Of a DNA stretch of 64,000 nucleotides, positions 8,539 to 16,829 are shown in pieces. A program made the translations under genes and the position numbers. Under the pieces are notes generated by a model. The model worked only from the letters and a program-made list of their open reading frames with translations, did not search any database and was not told the DNA's origin. This DNA is from CAYQIM01 sp964417555 (lineage in GTDB: Bacteria > Pseudomonadota > Gammaproteobacteria > Diplorickettsiales > Diplorickettsiaceae). Where the stretch lies: NCBI GenBank assembly GCA_964417555.1, contig CAYQIM010000038.1, forward strand, positions 62,001 to 126,000. Direction: 5' to 3'. Within the stretch, counting starts at the first letter, position 1. Every line of letters begins with the position of its first letter.

Positions 8539-9708
8539 ATGGATAATTATACGACATTTACTTCTGAATCCGTATCTGAAGGACATCCTGACAAGATAGC
8601 GGACCAAATTTCTGATGCAATTCTCGATGCAATTTTAGCGCAAGATAAACACGCACGGGTCGCTTGTGAGACACTTGTTAAAACCGGTATGGTATTGATT
8701 GCTGGTGAAGTGACGACAGAGGCCTGGGTTGATGTAGAGCAAATTGCCAGGGAAACGGTGAAAGAAATTGGTTATAACAGCTCTTCTATGGGTTTTGATT
8801 GGGAATCTTGTGCTGTTATGTCTGCGATTGGCAAGCAATCACCGGATATTGCTCAAGGTGTAGATAAGCTTAGTAAAACTGAGCAAGGTGCCGGGGATCA
8901 AGGCTTAATGTTTGGATATGCGAGTAATGAAACCGATGTACTTATGCCTGCAGCTATCACTTATGCGCATAGATTGATGGAGAGACAGGCTAAGTTACGA
9001 AAAAATGAGGATTTAGATTGGTTACGGCCTGATGCGAAAAGCCAAGTGACACTACGTTATAGAGATGGAAAACCTATCGCAGCTGAAACGATCGTTGTTT
9101 CTACGCAGCATGCGCCTGAGGTTTCCTACAATAAATTAAAGGAAGCCATTGTTGAAGAGATTATTAAACCCGTATTTCCAGCTGAATGGTTAACAAAAAC
9201 GACCTTTCATATTAATCCAACCGGTCGCTTCGTCATTGGCGGACCGCTGGGTGATACAGGGCTGACGGGGCGTAAAATTATTGTAGATACCTATGGCGGT
9301 ATGGCCAGACATGGGGGTGGTTGTTTCTCAGGTAAGGATCCTAGTAAAGTGGACCGTTCTGCGGCGTATGCGGCACGCTATGTCGCAAAAAATATCGTTG
9401 CCGCTGGTTTGGCCGATCGCTGTGAATTACAAATTTCCTATGCGATTGGTGTGGCGCAACCGACGTCTATTACTATTAATACGTTTGGCACAGGTAAGCT
9501 GTCGAATGAGAAGATTATTGAACTTATCCAACAACATTTTGATCTGAGACCGCATGGTCTTATTGAAATGCTTGATTTATTAAGACCTATTTATAAGCCA
9601 ACTGCAACCTATGGCCATTTTGGAAGAGAAAAGGGAGATTTTCCTTGGGAAAAAACCGATAAAGTAGAATTATTACACTCAGCGCTTAAAAAAGGTGTTT
9701 GCATATGA
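8539..9708 (+). CDS. metK: S-adenosylmethionine synthetase
   Basis: Makes S-adenosylmethionine from methionine and ATP in the cytoplasm. Family blocks are plain: FTSESVSEGHPDK at the N-terminus, GAGDQGLMFGYA (ATP-binding loop), HINPTGRFVIGGPLGDTGLTGRKI, and GGGCFSGKDPSKVDRSAAYAAR. I set the start at 8539 (389 aa, normal length); the frame is open 22 codons further upstream into a repeat-rich region without a plausible start. It overlaps ahcY by four bases (ATGA), so the two form an operon that makes SAM and recycles its by-product S-adenosylhomocysteine. A palindromic repeat lies just upstream. Confidence 0.97.
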   Translation: MDNYTTFTSESVSEGHPDKIADQISDAILDAILAQDKHARVACETLVKTGMVLIAGEVTTEAWVDVEQIARETVKEIGYNSSSMGFDWESCAVMSAIGKQSPDIAQGVDKLSKTEQGAGDQGLMFGYASNETDVLMPAAITYAHRLMERQAKLRKNEDLDWLRPDAKSQVTLRYRDGKPIAAETIVVSTQHAPEVSYNKLKEAIVEEIIKPVFPAEWLTKTTFHINPTGRFVIGGPLGDTGLTGRKIIVDTYGGMARHGGGCFSGKDPSKVDRSAAYAARYVAKNIVAAGLADRCELQISYAIGVAQPTSITINTFGTGKLSNEKIIELIQQHFDLRPHGLIEMLDLLRPIYKPTATYGHFGREKGDFPWEKTDKVELLHSALKKGVCI

Positions 9709-11024
9709 TATCAGAAGCTTTAAAGGAAAGGGTTATTGACTATAAAGTTGCAGATTTAAGTTTAGCGGAATGGGGTCGAAAAGAAATTACGATTGCTGAA
9801 ACAGAAATGCCGGGTTTGATGACCTTACGTAAAAAATATAGTCAAAAAAAGCCGTTAAAAGGCGCGCGAATTGCGGGCTGTTTGCATATGACCATTCAAA
9901 CAGCCGTTTTAATTGAAACTTTACTTGATTTAGGTGCGGAAGTACGCTGGTCTTCTTGTAATATTTTTTCGACACAAGATCAGGCGGCCGCTGCTATGGC
10001 AGCTAGAGATATTCCCGTTTTTGCTTGGAAAGGCGAAACAGAAGAGGAGTTTTGGTGGTGTATTGAACAGACTTTAGTTGGGCCTAACGACTGGCGTCCT
10101 AACTTATTATTGGATGATGGTGGCGATCTCACTTTATTAATGCATGATGAAAAACACCGAAAATATTTGGCCAATGTTAGAGGGGTATCAGAAGAAACGA
10201 CAACAGGCGTGCATAGACTTTATCAAATGCAAGAAAAAAAATCGCTTTTAATTCCGGCTATTAATGTTAATGATTCTGTTACAAAATCTAAATTTGATAA
10301 TCTCTATGGGTGTAGGGAATCTTTAATTGATGCTTTAAAGCGGGCAACGGACGTTATGATTGCGGGAAAGATCGCGGTTGTTTGTGGTTATGGCGATGTA
10401 GGGAAAGGTTGTGCGCAGAGTCTACGGTCGTATGGTGCAACGGTATGGATTACTGAAGTTGATCCTATTTGTGCCTTACAAGCTGCGATGGAAGGTTATC
10501 GCGTCGTTACTATGGATGAAGCTGCTAGCCAAGGCGATATTTTTGTTACGGCGACAGGCAATAAAGCGGTTATTACGTTGACACATATGAAACAAATGAA
10601 GGATTTTGCTATAGTTTGTAACATTGGGCATTTTGATTCTGAGATTGATGTGGCCGGTTTACGACAATTTAAATGGGATAATATTAAACCTCAAGTCGAC
10701 CAAATTATTTTTCCGGATAAGAAGCGCTTATTACTTTTAGCCGAAGGTCGATTGGTTAATTTAGGTTGTGCAACAGGACATCCTAGTTTTGTTATGTCAA
10801 ACTCCTTTACTAATCAGGTTTTAGCGCAAATAGAATTATGGCAGCACAGTGATCGCTATGAAAACGGAAAGGTTTATATGCTGCCAAAAGAGCTCGATGA
10901 GCAAGTAGCGCGTTTGCATTTAGAGAGAGTGGGGGCGAAATTAACAGAGTTAACAACTGAGCAAGCTGAATATATTGGCGTAAAGACAGAAGGCCCTTAT
11001 AAGCCCGAGTTTTATCGTTACTAA
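9705..11024 (+). CDS. ahcY: S-adenosylhomocysteine hydrolase
   Basis: Hydrolyses S-adenosylhomocysteine to adenosine and homocysteine, closing the activated methyl cycle with metK. The 439-aa product has the substrate segment GCLHMTIQTAVLIETL, the DDGGDLT block, the NAD-binding GYGDVGKGCAQSLR, and the C-terminal GPYKPEFYRY that completes the cofactor site of the neighbouring subunit. The start at 9705 overlaps the metK stop as ATGA and has AAGGTG upstream; the frame could also begin at a TTG two codons earlier. It looks intact. A diverged palindromic element follows directly after the stop. Confidence 0.97.
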   Translation: MISEALKERVIDYKVADLSLAEWGRKEITIAETEMPGLMTLRKKYSQKKPLKGARIAGCLHMTIQTAVLIETLLDLGAEVRWSSCNIFSTQDQAAAAMAARDIPVFAWKGETEEEFWWCIEQTLVGPNDWRPNLLLDDGGDLTLLMHDEKHRKYLANVRGVSEETTTGVHRLYQMQEKKSLLIPAINVNDSVTKSKFDNLYGCRESLIDALKRATDVMIAGKIAVVCGYGDVGKGCAQSLRSYGATVWITEVDPICALQAAMEGYRVVTMDEAASQGDIFVTATGNKAVITLTHMKQMKDFAIVCNIGHFDSEIDVAGLRQFKWDNIKPQVDQIIFPDKKRLLLLAEGRLVNLGCATGHPSFVMSNSFTNQVLAQIELWQHSDRYENGKVYMLPKELDEQVARLHLERVGAKLTELTTEQAEYIGVKTEGPYKPEFYRY

Positions 11025-11027
11025 AAA

Positions 11028-11152
11028 GCCGTCGTCTTTTATTTGATTTTGTTGTTGGATTGTCTTTTCCAATGCTCATGTACTTGCGTGTACACTTCGC
11101 TTCTCAAAGACAATCGCCTAGAACTCAAATAAAATACTTGGTTTTTGGCGGC
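11028..11152. repeat. Palindromic intergenic element, family 1-like, copy C
   Basis: Nested inverted repeats: GCCG / CGGC-type ends, TTTTATTTGA / TCAAATAAAA and ATTGTCTTT / AAAGACAAT arms, with a central CTCATGTACTTGCGTGTACACTTCG hairpin region (shown in part) that recalls the centre of copies A and B. Stem sequences differ from A and B, so this is related by architecture rather than close identity. It lies between the convergent ahcY and rpiA genes and may act as a two-way terminator. Confidence 0.6.
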
Positions 11153-11199
11153 ATCGATTAGCGTACTCATTGTTTCAGAATATCTAAGCATTGAATGGC

Positions 11200-11865
11200 T
11201 TACCTTTCTATTGTTTTAATTCCCTCGTTTGTTGCTAGTAATAATTTACTTGCAGGGCGTTGGGCAAATAAGCCATTACAAACGACGCCGGTGATATTAT
11301 TAAGTAATCTTTCTAAACGTATAGGATCGGTGAAATCCCAGCCTTGTGTGTCTAAAATAACGTTTCCATTGTCAGTAACAAAGTTTTCGCGGTAGATGGG
11401 AAATCCGCCTAATTTGACAATTTCTCTAGCAACGTAACTACGAGCCATAGGAATAACTTCAACGGGAAGTGCCCCCTGCCCTAATAAGGCAACGTATTTG
11501 CTTTCATCGGCGATGCAAATAAAACGTTCACTTGCTGCGGCTATAATTTTTTCGCGCGTTAAGGCACCGCCGCCTCCTTTTATTAGTTGTAACTGTGAAT
11601 TAACTTCATCAGCTCCATCTATATAGAGCGTAAGCTTGCCAACTGTATTAAGGTCTAAAACAGGAATTCTTTGAAGTTTAATAAGCTTTTCAGTCTGTAA
11701 AGAGGCGGCAACAACCCCTTCAATTTTATGTTTTATAGTGCTTAAAGCCTCTATAAAGTAATTAACAGTGGAACCACTCCCTAAACCAATAAATTGGCCT
11801 GGTTTAATAGCTTCCAAAGCAGCATGAGCTGCTTTTTTCTTTAAGGTAATTTGAGCTTGTTTCAT
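11200..11865 (-). CDS. rpiA: Ribose-5-phosphate isomerase A
   Basis: Interconverts ribose-5-phosphate and ribulose-5-phosphate in the pentose phosphate pathway. At 221 aa it has family length. Visible motifs are GLGSGSTVNYFIEAL (phosphate-binding loop, residues 27-41), YIDGADEVN (catalytic Asp residues), KGGGGALTREKI and ESKYVALLG. GAGGTAAAG lies upstream of the ATG at 11865. The C-terminus (NEGIKTIE) is typical. It is convergent with ahcY and appears monocistronic. Confidence 0.95.
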   Translation of the reverse strand: MKQAQITLKKKAAHAALEAIKPGQFIGLGSGSTVNYFIEALSTIKHKIEGVVAASLQTEKLIKLQRIPVLDLNTVGKLTLYIDGADEVNSQLQLIKGGGGALTREKIIAAASERFICIADESKYVALLGQGALPVEVIPMARSYVAREIVKLGGFPIYRENFVTDNGNVILDTQGWDFTDPIRLERLLNNITGVVCNGLFAQRPASKLLLATNEGIKTIER

Positions 11866-12066
11866 CGTTGCTTTACCTCAGATTTAAAGTTCTACTTTGA
11901 CATAGGTTGGCGGGGTTCTGCAATTTATACCACTTGCACTTGAAAATGCGAACTTATTAAATTCAGAGAGAGGTATTCCTATCTACATAGCTGGTCCAAG
12001 CAAAGCTTGTACTTTACCATTATACGCAACGGGCAATTGCATAGCTTTAACAAGGAGGGAGGTTAT

Positions 12067-12282
12067 TTATTGGGAATGGCTTAGTTTGTTTTCTGTGCCA
12101 ACAATATAGCCAATAAGAGCTGCTTCTTCTTGTGAGAAACCGTTTAAGAGTTCAGGGTTATTGAAAATTTGCTGAGCGCTTCGCATAAAATGTAAATCTT
12201 TACCTAGAATATTAACAATGAGTTTATTTCCACGATATTGCCCAATAATTTGATAGCGTATTTGATTTGAGATAGTCCACAT
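12067..12282 (-). CDS. Small protein with a lineage-specific ~60-residue domain
   Basis: This 71-aa protein is not a known family, but it aligns with both halves of the 188-aa protein at 31776-32342. Shared pattern: (R)Y.IIG/S near the start, then I.GK.L, a (A)..(I/L)(F/V).(N/D)(P/K).LL or LIL, (L/F)S, and a closing GY/GF.(V/I)G(T/S)E. All three end at the same place, suggesting one compact domain. GGAGAT precedes the ATG at a good distance. Possible role: a small binding or regulatory domain; function unknown. A promoter-like region lies on its left in the other direction, so the flanking 12283-12586 may be a divergent promoter region. Confidence 0.65.
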   Translation of the reverse strand: MWTISNQIRYQIIGQYRGNKLIVNILGKDLHFMRSAQQIFNNPELLNGFSQEEAALIGYIVGTENKLSHSQ

Positions 12283-12424
12283 AATTTATCTCCATAAAAA
12301 ATAATTAAATAAGAGAACCCTTTGTTTGTATTTAAATATCCTACCCCATCTATGGAGAATTTACGTAATCGACCCAAATAGATTTATTTTCTAAACTAAT
12401 TCTTTATTTTATGATTAACAAAAT

Positions 12425-12453
12425 TTTACATAGCTTTTGCGCTATAGTATTAT
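12425..12453 (+). promoter_or_regulatory. Sigma-70-like promoter for the small ORF at 12587
   Basis: TTTACA (12425-12430) and TATTAT (12448-12453) are separated by 17 bases, a close match to the sigma-70 consensus. The leader of about 125 bases contains a perfect 8-bp hairpin TTTTTACC / GGTAAAAA (12521-12541) followed by T residues, which could act as a weak attenuator. This is the main content of the 304-base gap 12283-12586. Confidence 0.45.
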
Positions 12454-12586
12454 CTACTAAAGATAATTTCAATGTTCGAAACTCTATTAAAGGTCATTAA
12501 AAATCAAAGAGTTAACGGTATTTTTACCAAGTAGGTAAAAATTTTAGACGATAAATTTCGATTAATAAAAATTAAGAGGGTGAATA

Positions 12587-12796
12587 ATGCAAGGTTCAGG
12601 AAAAACAGATTTAGCCTCTCAAAAGGCTGTCTTGTTAGCTTTTCAACAGAAAGTTATAGAATTTTCAAGTGAATGCTGTGAAACTAAGTTTAGCTATTCC
12701 ATTAATAAAAATAAAAGTAAAAATAAACTCATTCTTATGAAGAAAATGGCTAAGAGTGTATGTTTTGAAAAAAAAAATGGATTTTATCTCTTTTAA
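12587..12796 (+). CDS. Possible small basic protein (69 aa)
   Basis: A short frame with a strong ribosome binding site (GAGGGTG, 7 bases before ATG), a plausible promoter and a structured leader. The peptide is Lys/Ser-rich, with no membrane segment and no family I recognise. The N-terminal half (residues 1-36) looks more protein-like than the Lys/Asn-rich C-terminal part, so the gene may be a truncated remnant of something longer. The expression signals are better evidence than the protein sequence. Confidence 0.4.
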   Translation: MQGSGKTDLASQKAVLLAFQQKVIEFSSECCETKFSYSINKNKSKNKLILMKKMAKSVCFEKKNGFYLF

Positions 12797-13168
12797 TCTT
12801 AAAAATCAGCCATGTGCTTTGCTTAAAAAAGAAAATTTAATTTTTCTTGTAACATTTAGACGAAATATTTTAAATTATAAATTGCAACGAAAATTTTTGT
12901 ATCAGCGAAGTGTTAAGTTGGCGTACCCTGTTAGAATGCATTGGGCTAGTAATTCTTCTCGATACTGGATAAGTCCATGAGAGACTAAACGTTCTTCTGA
13001 GAGATTACTTTTAAGGATACTCTTTACTGTGTTTCCCTCCGTGAAATAAACGATGCCTTCTTTGAAAAATTTCTAATGTGTGAATCTAGTCTATTTAACG
13101 TTTTTTAGTAAGCTGTGTTATGCTTGACCATTTAATATTACTTCGATGTCTTTATTCAAAGAGGGTGT
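12797..13168 (+). other. Intergenic region, no gene recognised
   Basis: About 370 bases of mixed composition before the DsbA-like gene. A 74-aa frame (12756-12980) overlaps the preceding small ORF, lacks a ribosome binding site and is not credible. The right end presumably carries the promoter of the dsbA-like/mla transcript. Confidence 0.4.
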
Positions 13169-13849
13169 ATGCTTAGTCTGAACTTCCGTAGTCTAGGATT
13201 TTTAGCTTTATCGCTGCTATTAGTAGCTTGTGGGAAAATGAATAATAATACTAAAACGGTTTTACCTACTGATTTCAAGGTGGGTAAAGACTATCAAACT
13301 ATCTCTCACTCACAAATTATTCCTAAGTCAGGTCCTAAAGAGGTTGTCGAGGTTAAGGAGTTTTTTAACTATGCTTGTCCAGCTTGTTACCATTTTGATC
13401 CTATCTTAGAAAAATGGTTGGCTAAAAAACCAGCCTACGTCAAGTTTGAGCGTATACCTATTATATTTCAGCCTAGTTGGCGGAGTTTAGCAGCAGCTTA
13501 TTATATTGCAAAGATGTTAGGCGTAGAAAAACAAATGACACCCGCTATATTTAAGGCTATCCATGTTGAAGGACAAGACTTATCTAATCCTAAATTACAA
13601 GAAGCTTTCTTTATAAAACACGGCGTTACGCAGCAAGAATTTGAAAGTATGGCTAGTTTTTCTCCTGGTATCGACGCTCAATTACTAAGGAGTGACACTT
13701 TAATGCGCGATTACCAAATTATGGCGGCACCCACATTGGTTGTTGATGATCGATATAAGGTTGATCCCAGCCTTGTAGGTGGAGATCCCGCCCGTTTCTT
13801 GCAAGTAGTTGATTATTTAATCGAAAAAGTGAGAAAAGGGGAAGACTAA
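13169..13849 (+). CDS. DsbA-family thiol:disulfide oxidoreductase, predicted lipoprotein
   Basis: A 226-aa envelope protein with a lipoprotein signal peptide (LLLVAC, Cys21 as the lipidated residue) and a thioredoxin-fold DsbA domain. The redox site is CPAC (Cys70, Cys73) inside FFNYACPACYHF, and the cis-proline loop reads APTLVV. It would form or shuffle disulfides in exported proteins. GAGGGTGT precedes the ATG. It ends one base before the TTG start of mlaF, so it may be co-transcribed with the lipid transport operon. Whether it is a primary DsbA or a DsbA-like accessory protein cannot be told here, because no DsbB is in the window. Confidence 0.9.
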   Translation: MLSLNFRSLGFLALSLLLVACGKMNNNTKTVLPTDFKVGKDYQTISHSQIIPKSGPKEVVEVKEFFNYACPACYHFDPILEKWLAKKPAYVKFERIPIIFQPSWRSLAAAYYIAKMLGVEKQMTPAIFKAIHVEGQDLSNPKLQEAFFIKHGVTQQEFESMASFSPGIDAQLLRSDTLMRDYQIMAAPTLVVDDRYKVDPSLVGGDPARFLQVVDYLIEKVRKGED

Positions 13850-14641
13850 TTGGATAATATAGTCCAAGTCCGCAATTTGTGTTTTGAACGTAGCGGACGC
13901 AACATTTTTTCTGACCTTGATCTCAATGTTCCACGTGGAAAAATTACTGCCATAATGGGACCTAGCGGTTGTGGTAAGACAACCCTTCTGCGTTTAATAG
14001 GGGGACAGCTTAAACAACAAAGCGGTACGATACAGATCAATGATAAGTTTGTTAATCGTTTAACACGGCCGCAGCTTTATGAGTTACGCCGTAAAATAGG
14101 GATGTTATTTCAAAGCGGCGCTTTATTTACTAATCTAAGTGTTTTTGAAAATATTGCTTTCCCTTTGCGGGAACATACGCAGCTACTTGATTTTATGATT
14201 CGTGATATTGTTCTCATGAAACTACAATCAGTAGGGTTACGAGGCGCGTTTGATCTGATGCCTAGTCAGTTATCAGGGGGCATGGCACGTCGTGTTGCAT
14301 TAGCCAGAGCAATCGCACTTGATCCAGAACTTATTATGTATGATGAGCCATTTACCGGGCTTGATCCTATTGCCTTAGGAGTGATCATTAAATTGATTGG
14401 GGACCTCAATAAAGCATTGGGGATGACAACTATTTTAGTCTCTCATGATGTAAAGGAGGTTTTGCATCTTGCTGATACTATTTATGTGATTGCAAGTGGT
14501 AAGATTATTGGCCAAGGGTCCCCAGAAGAGTTACAAGCCAATGAAAATCCTGAAGTTAAGCAATTTTTACAGGGATTACCTGATGGTGTGGTTCCATTTC
14601 ACTATCCTGCCATTGACTATAGTCAAGATTTATTTCGTTAA
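13850..14641 (+). CDS. mlaF: Mla phospholipid transport ATP-binding protein
   Basis: Cytoplasmic ATPase of the Mla system, which moves phospholipids between outer and inner membranes and preserves outer-membrane asymmetry. In 263 aa it has Walker A GPSGCGKTT (38-46), the Q-loop MLFQSGALF, signature LSGGMARRVALARA, Walker B LIMYDEPFTGLDP and the switch His in LVSHDV. It starts with TTG, directly after the upstream stop and preceded by AGGGGAAG. It is first of the tight block mlaF-E-D-C-B-murA. Confidence 0.96.
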   Translation: MDNIVQVRNLCFERSGRNIFSDLDLNVPRGKITAIMGPSGCGKTTLLRLIGGQLKQQSGTIQINDKFVNRLTRPQLYELRRKIGMLFQSGALFTNLSVFENIAFPLREHTQLLDFMIRDIVLMKLQSVGLRGAFDLMPSQLSGGMARRVALARAIALDPELIMYDEPFTGLDPIALGVIIKLIGDLNKALGMTTILVSHDVKEVLHLADTIYVIASGKIIGQGSPEELQANENPEVKQFLQGLPDGVVPFHYPAIDYSQDLFR

Positions 14642-14644
14642 ATT

Positions 14645-15433
14645 ATGTGGATAATTAATAAATTAAGCCTATTAGGGCGGATCGGAATTGAGTTACTTCG
14701 GGACTTTGGACGTTCGGGTCTATTTTTGTGGCATGTGCTTTATCGTAGACCACATTTTAGAAAAAGTTTTCCCTTTTTGGTAGAACAACTTTATTTTATC
14801 GGCGTACTATCACTGCTTATTATTATTTTGTCTGGCTTATTTATTGGTATGGTGGTTGGTTTGCAGGGGTATAACACTTTAGATAAGTTTGGTGCTAGCC
14901 AACAACTTGGCCAATTAGTTGCTTTGAGTGTCGTGCGCGAATTAGGTCCAGTGGTTACTGCACTGTTGTTTGCCGGCCACGCAGGATCAGCGCTGACAGC
15001 TGAGATTGGTTTAATGAAGTCCACTGAACAGTTAGCAAGTATGGAAATGATGGGAGTTGATCCGCTTCGACGCATCATTGCTCCTCGCTTTTGGGCAGGT
15101 TTTATTTCTATGCCTTTACTAGCAATTATTTTCAGTGTGATTGCTATTTGGGGTGGTTATTTAGTGGGTGTAGTTTGGCTAGGGGTGGATGACGGTACGT
15201 TTTGGGGAGCTATGCAAGCTTCAGTTGATTTCTCCGATGATATTATCAATGGAATAATAAAAAGCGTGGTTTTTGGCATAGTCGTCACATGGATTGCAGT
15301 CTTTCAAGGGTATGATACAGTACCGACCGCGCAAGGAATTGGTCGAGCGACAACACGCACTGTAGTTTATTCTTCTTTAGCTGTATTAGGTTTAGATTTT
15401 ATATTAACTGCTGTGATGATGGGAGGATGGTAA
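14645..15433 (+). CDS. mlaE: Mla system permease (MlaE family)
   Basis: Inner-membrane permease of the MCE/Mla ABC transporter, 262 aa. It shows the MlaE features: a first amphipathic segment, then helices with LSGLFIGMVVGLQGY, the conserved ELGPVVTALLFAGHAGSALTAEIG stretch (shown in part), EQLASMEMMGVDP and a last helix with LDFILTAVMMG. It begins three bases after mlaF and its stop abuts the mlaD start. It forms the transmembrane dimer on which MlaF and MlaD assemble. Confidence 0.96.
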   Translation: MWIINKLSLLGRIGIELLRDFGRSGLFLWHVLYRRPHFRKSFPFLVEQLYFIGVLSLLIIILSGLFIGMVVGLQGYNTLDKFGASQQLGQLVALSVVRELGPVVTALLFAGHAGSALTAEIGLMKSTEQLASMEMMGVDPLRRIIAPRFWAGFISMPLLAIIFSVIAIWGGYLVGVVWLGVDDGTFWGAMQASVDFSDDIINGIIKSVVFGIVVTWIAVFQGYDTVPTAQGIGRATTRTVVYSSLAVLGLDFILTAVMMGGW

Positions 15434-15904
15434 GTGCGCGATAGAATAATAGAATTTTGGGTTGGGCTATTCCTATTGGTGAGTATTATTGCTGTACTTA
15501 TTTTAGCACTTAAAGTAAGTGGATTGAGCAATACTGTTGGAGGTAATGGTTATATTATAACCGCAGATTTTGACAATATTGGTGGGCTTAAAGTCAGATC
15601 GCCGGTGACTTTAGCCGGCGTTCGGATTGGTCAAGTTTCTGCTATAAAGCTGGATAGCAAGCAATATAAAGCGATAGTAACTATGCAAATTGATTCAAAT
15701 CAACGACAATTGCCAGCCGATACGTCAGCGAGTATTCTAACTCAGGGCTTGTTAGGCGCTAACTATATTAGCCTTAGACCAGGGTTCGATCAAGCATTCT
15801 TAAGAAATGGAAGTGTTATCCAAGATACACATCCTGCCTTAATTCTAGAAGATCTTATCGGGCAATTAATCTTTAGCTTAAAAAGCTCAGGAGGAAAACA
15901 GTGA
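15434..15904 (+). CDS. mlaD: Mla system MCE-domain substrate-binding protein
   Basis: A 156-aa inner-membrane-anchored periplasmic protein. One N-terminal helix (residues 8-28) precedes a single MCE domain with the typical ADFDNIGGLKVRSPVTLAGVRIG-like core and LLGANYISL. In other bacteria MlaD forms a hexamer with a central lipid channel. GTG start, immediately after the mlaE stop. The last four bases overlap mlaC (GTGA). Confidence 0.95.
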   Translation: MRDRIIEFWVGLFLLVSIIAVLILALKVSGLSNTVGGNGYIITADFDNIGGLKVRSPVTLAGVRIGQVSAIKLDSKQYKAIVTMQIDSNQRQLPADTSASILTQGLLGANYISLRPGFDQAFLRNGSVIQDTHPALILEDLIGQLIFSLKSSGGKQ

Positions 15905-16503
15905 AAAAAATTATTGTAACTTTTATTAGTTTACTATTTTGTACCGTTGTTTGGGCGATTTCTTCACCAGTGGATTTATTGCAAAATACATCAACTCAAT
16001 TGATTACGACTTTACAGCAAAATAAAGTTACGTTAAAAACAAATCCTCAGCTTGTTTATCGAATTGTTGATCAGATTTTATTACCTCACGTTGACTTAGT
16101 AACTATGTCAAGCATCGCATTAGGTCGAGAAGCATGGATGCGAGCAAGTCCGGCACAAAGACAGGCTTTTACACAGCAATTTACTACCTTATTGATTCGA
16201 ACTTATGCGAGTGCATTGGCACAGTATACTGATGAGAAGGTGCGGTTTTTTCCGTTACGTGGAGGTTTTAATGGACAATCACGCGTTCAAGTAGATAGTA
16301 GTATTATTCGTGATTCCGGACCTGCGATCAATGTGAGTTATCGACTAATGCGAGTCGGTGAACAATGGAAACTTTATGATTTTAGTGTCGATGGCATTAG
16401 TCTGGTGCAGAGTTTTCGTTCCCAGTTTGTGCAAGAATTACAGCAAGCAGGTATTGATGGACTTATCAGTAAACTTGCGCAACATAACGCTCAGAATAAT
16501 TAA
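15901..16503 (+). CDS. mlaC: Periplasmic phospholipid-binding protein MlaC
   Basis: A 200-aa secreted protein (signal peptide ending near SLLFCTVVWA) that ferries phospholipid between the outer-membrane Mla complex and MlaFEDB. Family marks include IVDQILLPHVDLVTMSSIALG, the AFTQQFTTLLIRTYASAL stretch and WKLYDFSVDGISLVQSFRSQF. GTG start within the mlaD stop. No outer-membrane MlaA gene is in this window. Confidence 0.95.
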   Translation: MKKIIVTFISLLFCTVVWAISSPVDLLQNTSTQLITTLQQNKVTLKTNPQLVYRIVDQILLPHVDLVTMSSIALGREAWMRASPAQRQAFTQQFTTLLIRTYASALAQYTDEKVRFFPLRGGFNGQSRVQVDSSIIRDSGPAINVSYRLMRVGEQWKLYDFSVDGISLVQSFRSQFVQELQQAGIDGLISKLAQHNAQNN

Positions 16504-16505
16504 TA

Positions 16506-16829
16506 ATGAATGAGCAACCAACATTCCAATGTAAAAATGACAATACCTATTTTTTGTCAGGTGCACTAAATTATGAAACAGTTCCTTTTTTATGGCAACA
16601 AAGCCAGAAGGCTTTAAAAAATAAAGGACAATCATTGATTATTTTTGATTTAGCAGGCGTGAGCCAAAGTGATAGTAGTGGTGTTGCGCTACTGATAGCT
16701 TGGACACGAAGCTTTCGTCGCCAATCACAAGCCGTTAATTTTATTCATTTACCTAGTCAAATGATAGCAATAATTCAGCTTGCTGGTCTTGAAACCATCG
16801 TACCGATAAAAGCGCAGATAGAGAGTTAA
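16506..16829 (+). CDS. mlaB: STAS-domain protein MlaB
   Basis: A 107-aa cytoplasmic STAS-fold protein. The conserved strand-loop reads IIFDLAGVSQSDSSGVALLIAW (shown in part), with the SDSSG loop near residues 55-59. MlaB binds MlaF and stabilises the transporter. It starts two bases after mlaC, and its stop overlaps the murA start (TAATG). A BolA/IbaG-type gene, often found between mlaB and murA in gammaproteobacteria, is absent here. Confidence 0.9.
   Translation: MNEQPTFQCKNDNTYFLSGALNYETVPFLWQQSQKALKNKGQSLIIFDLAGVSQSDSSGVALLIAWTRSFRRQSQAVNFIHLPSQMIAIIQLAGLETIVPIKAQIES

Noticed and set aside
12756..12980. 74-codon frame overlapping the small ORF at 12587
   Set aside because: Overlaps a better-supported frame, lacks start signals and is dominated by Lys/Phe/Asn from AT-rich sequence.
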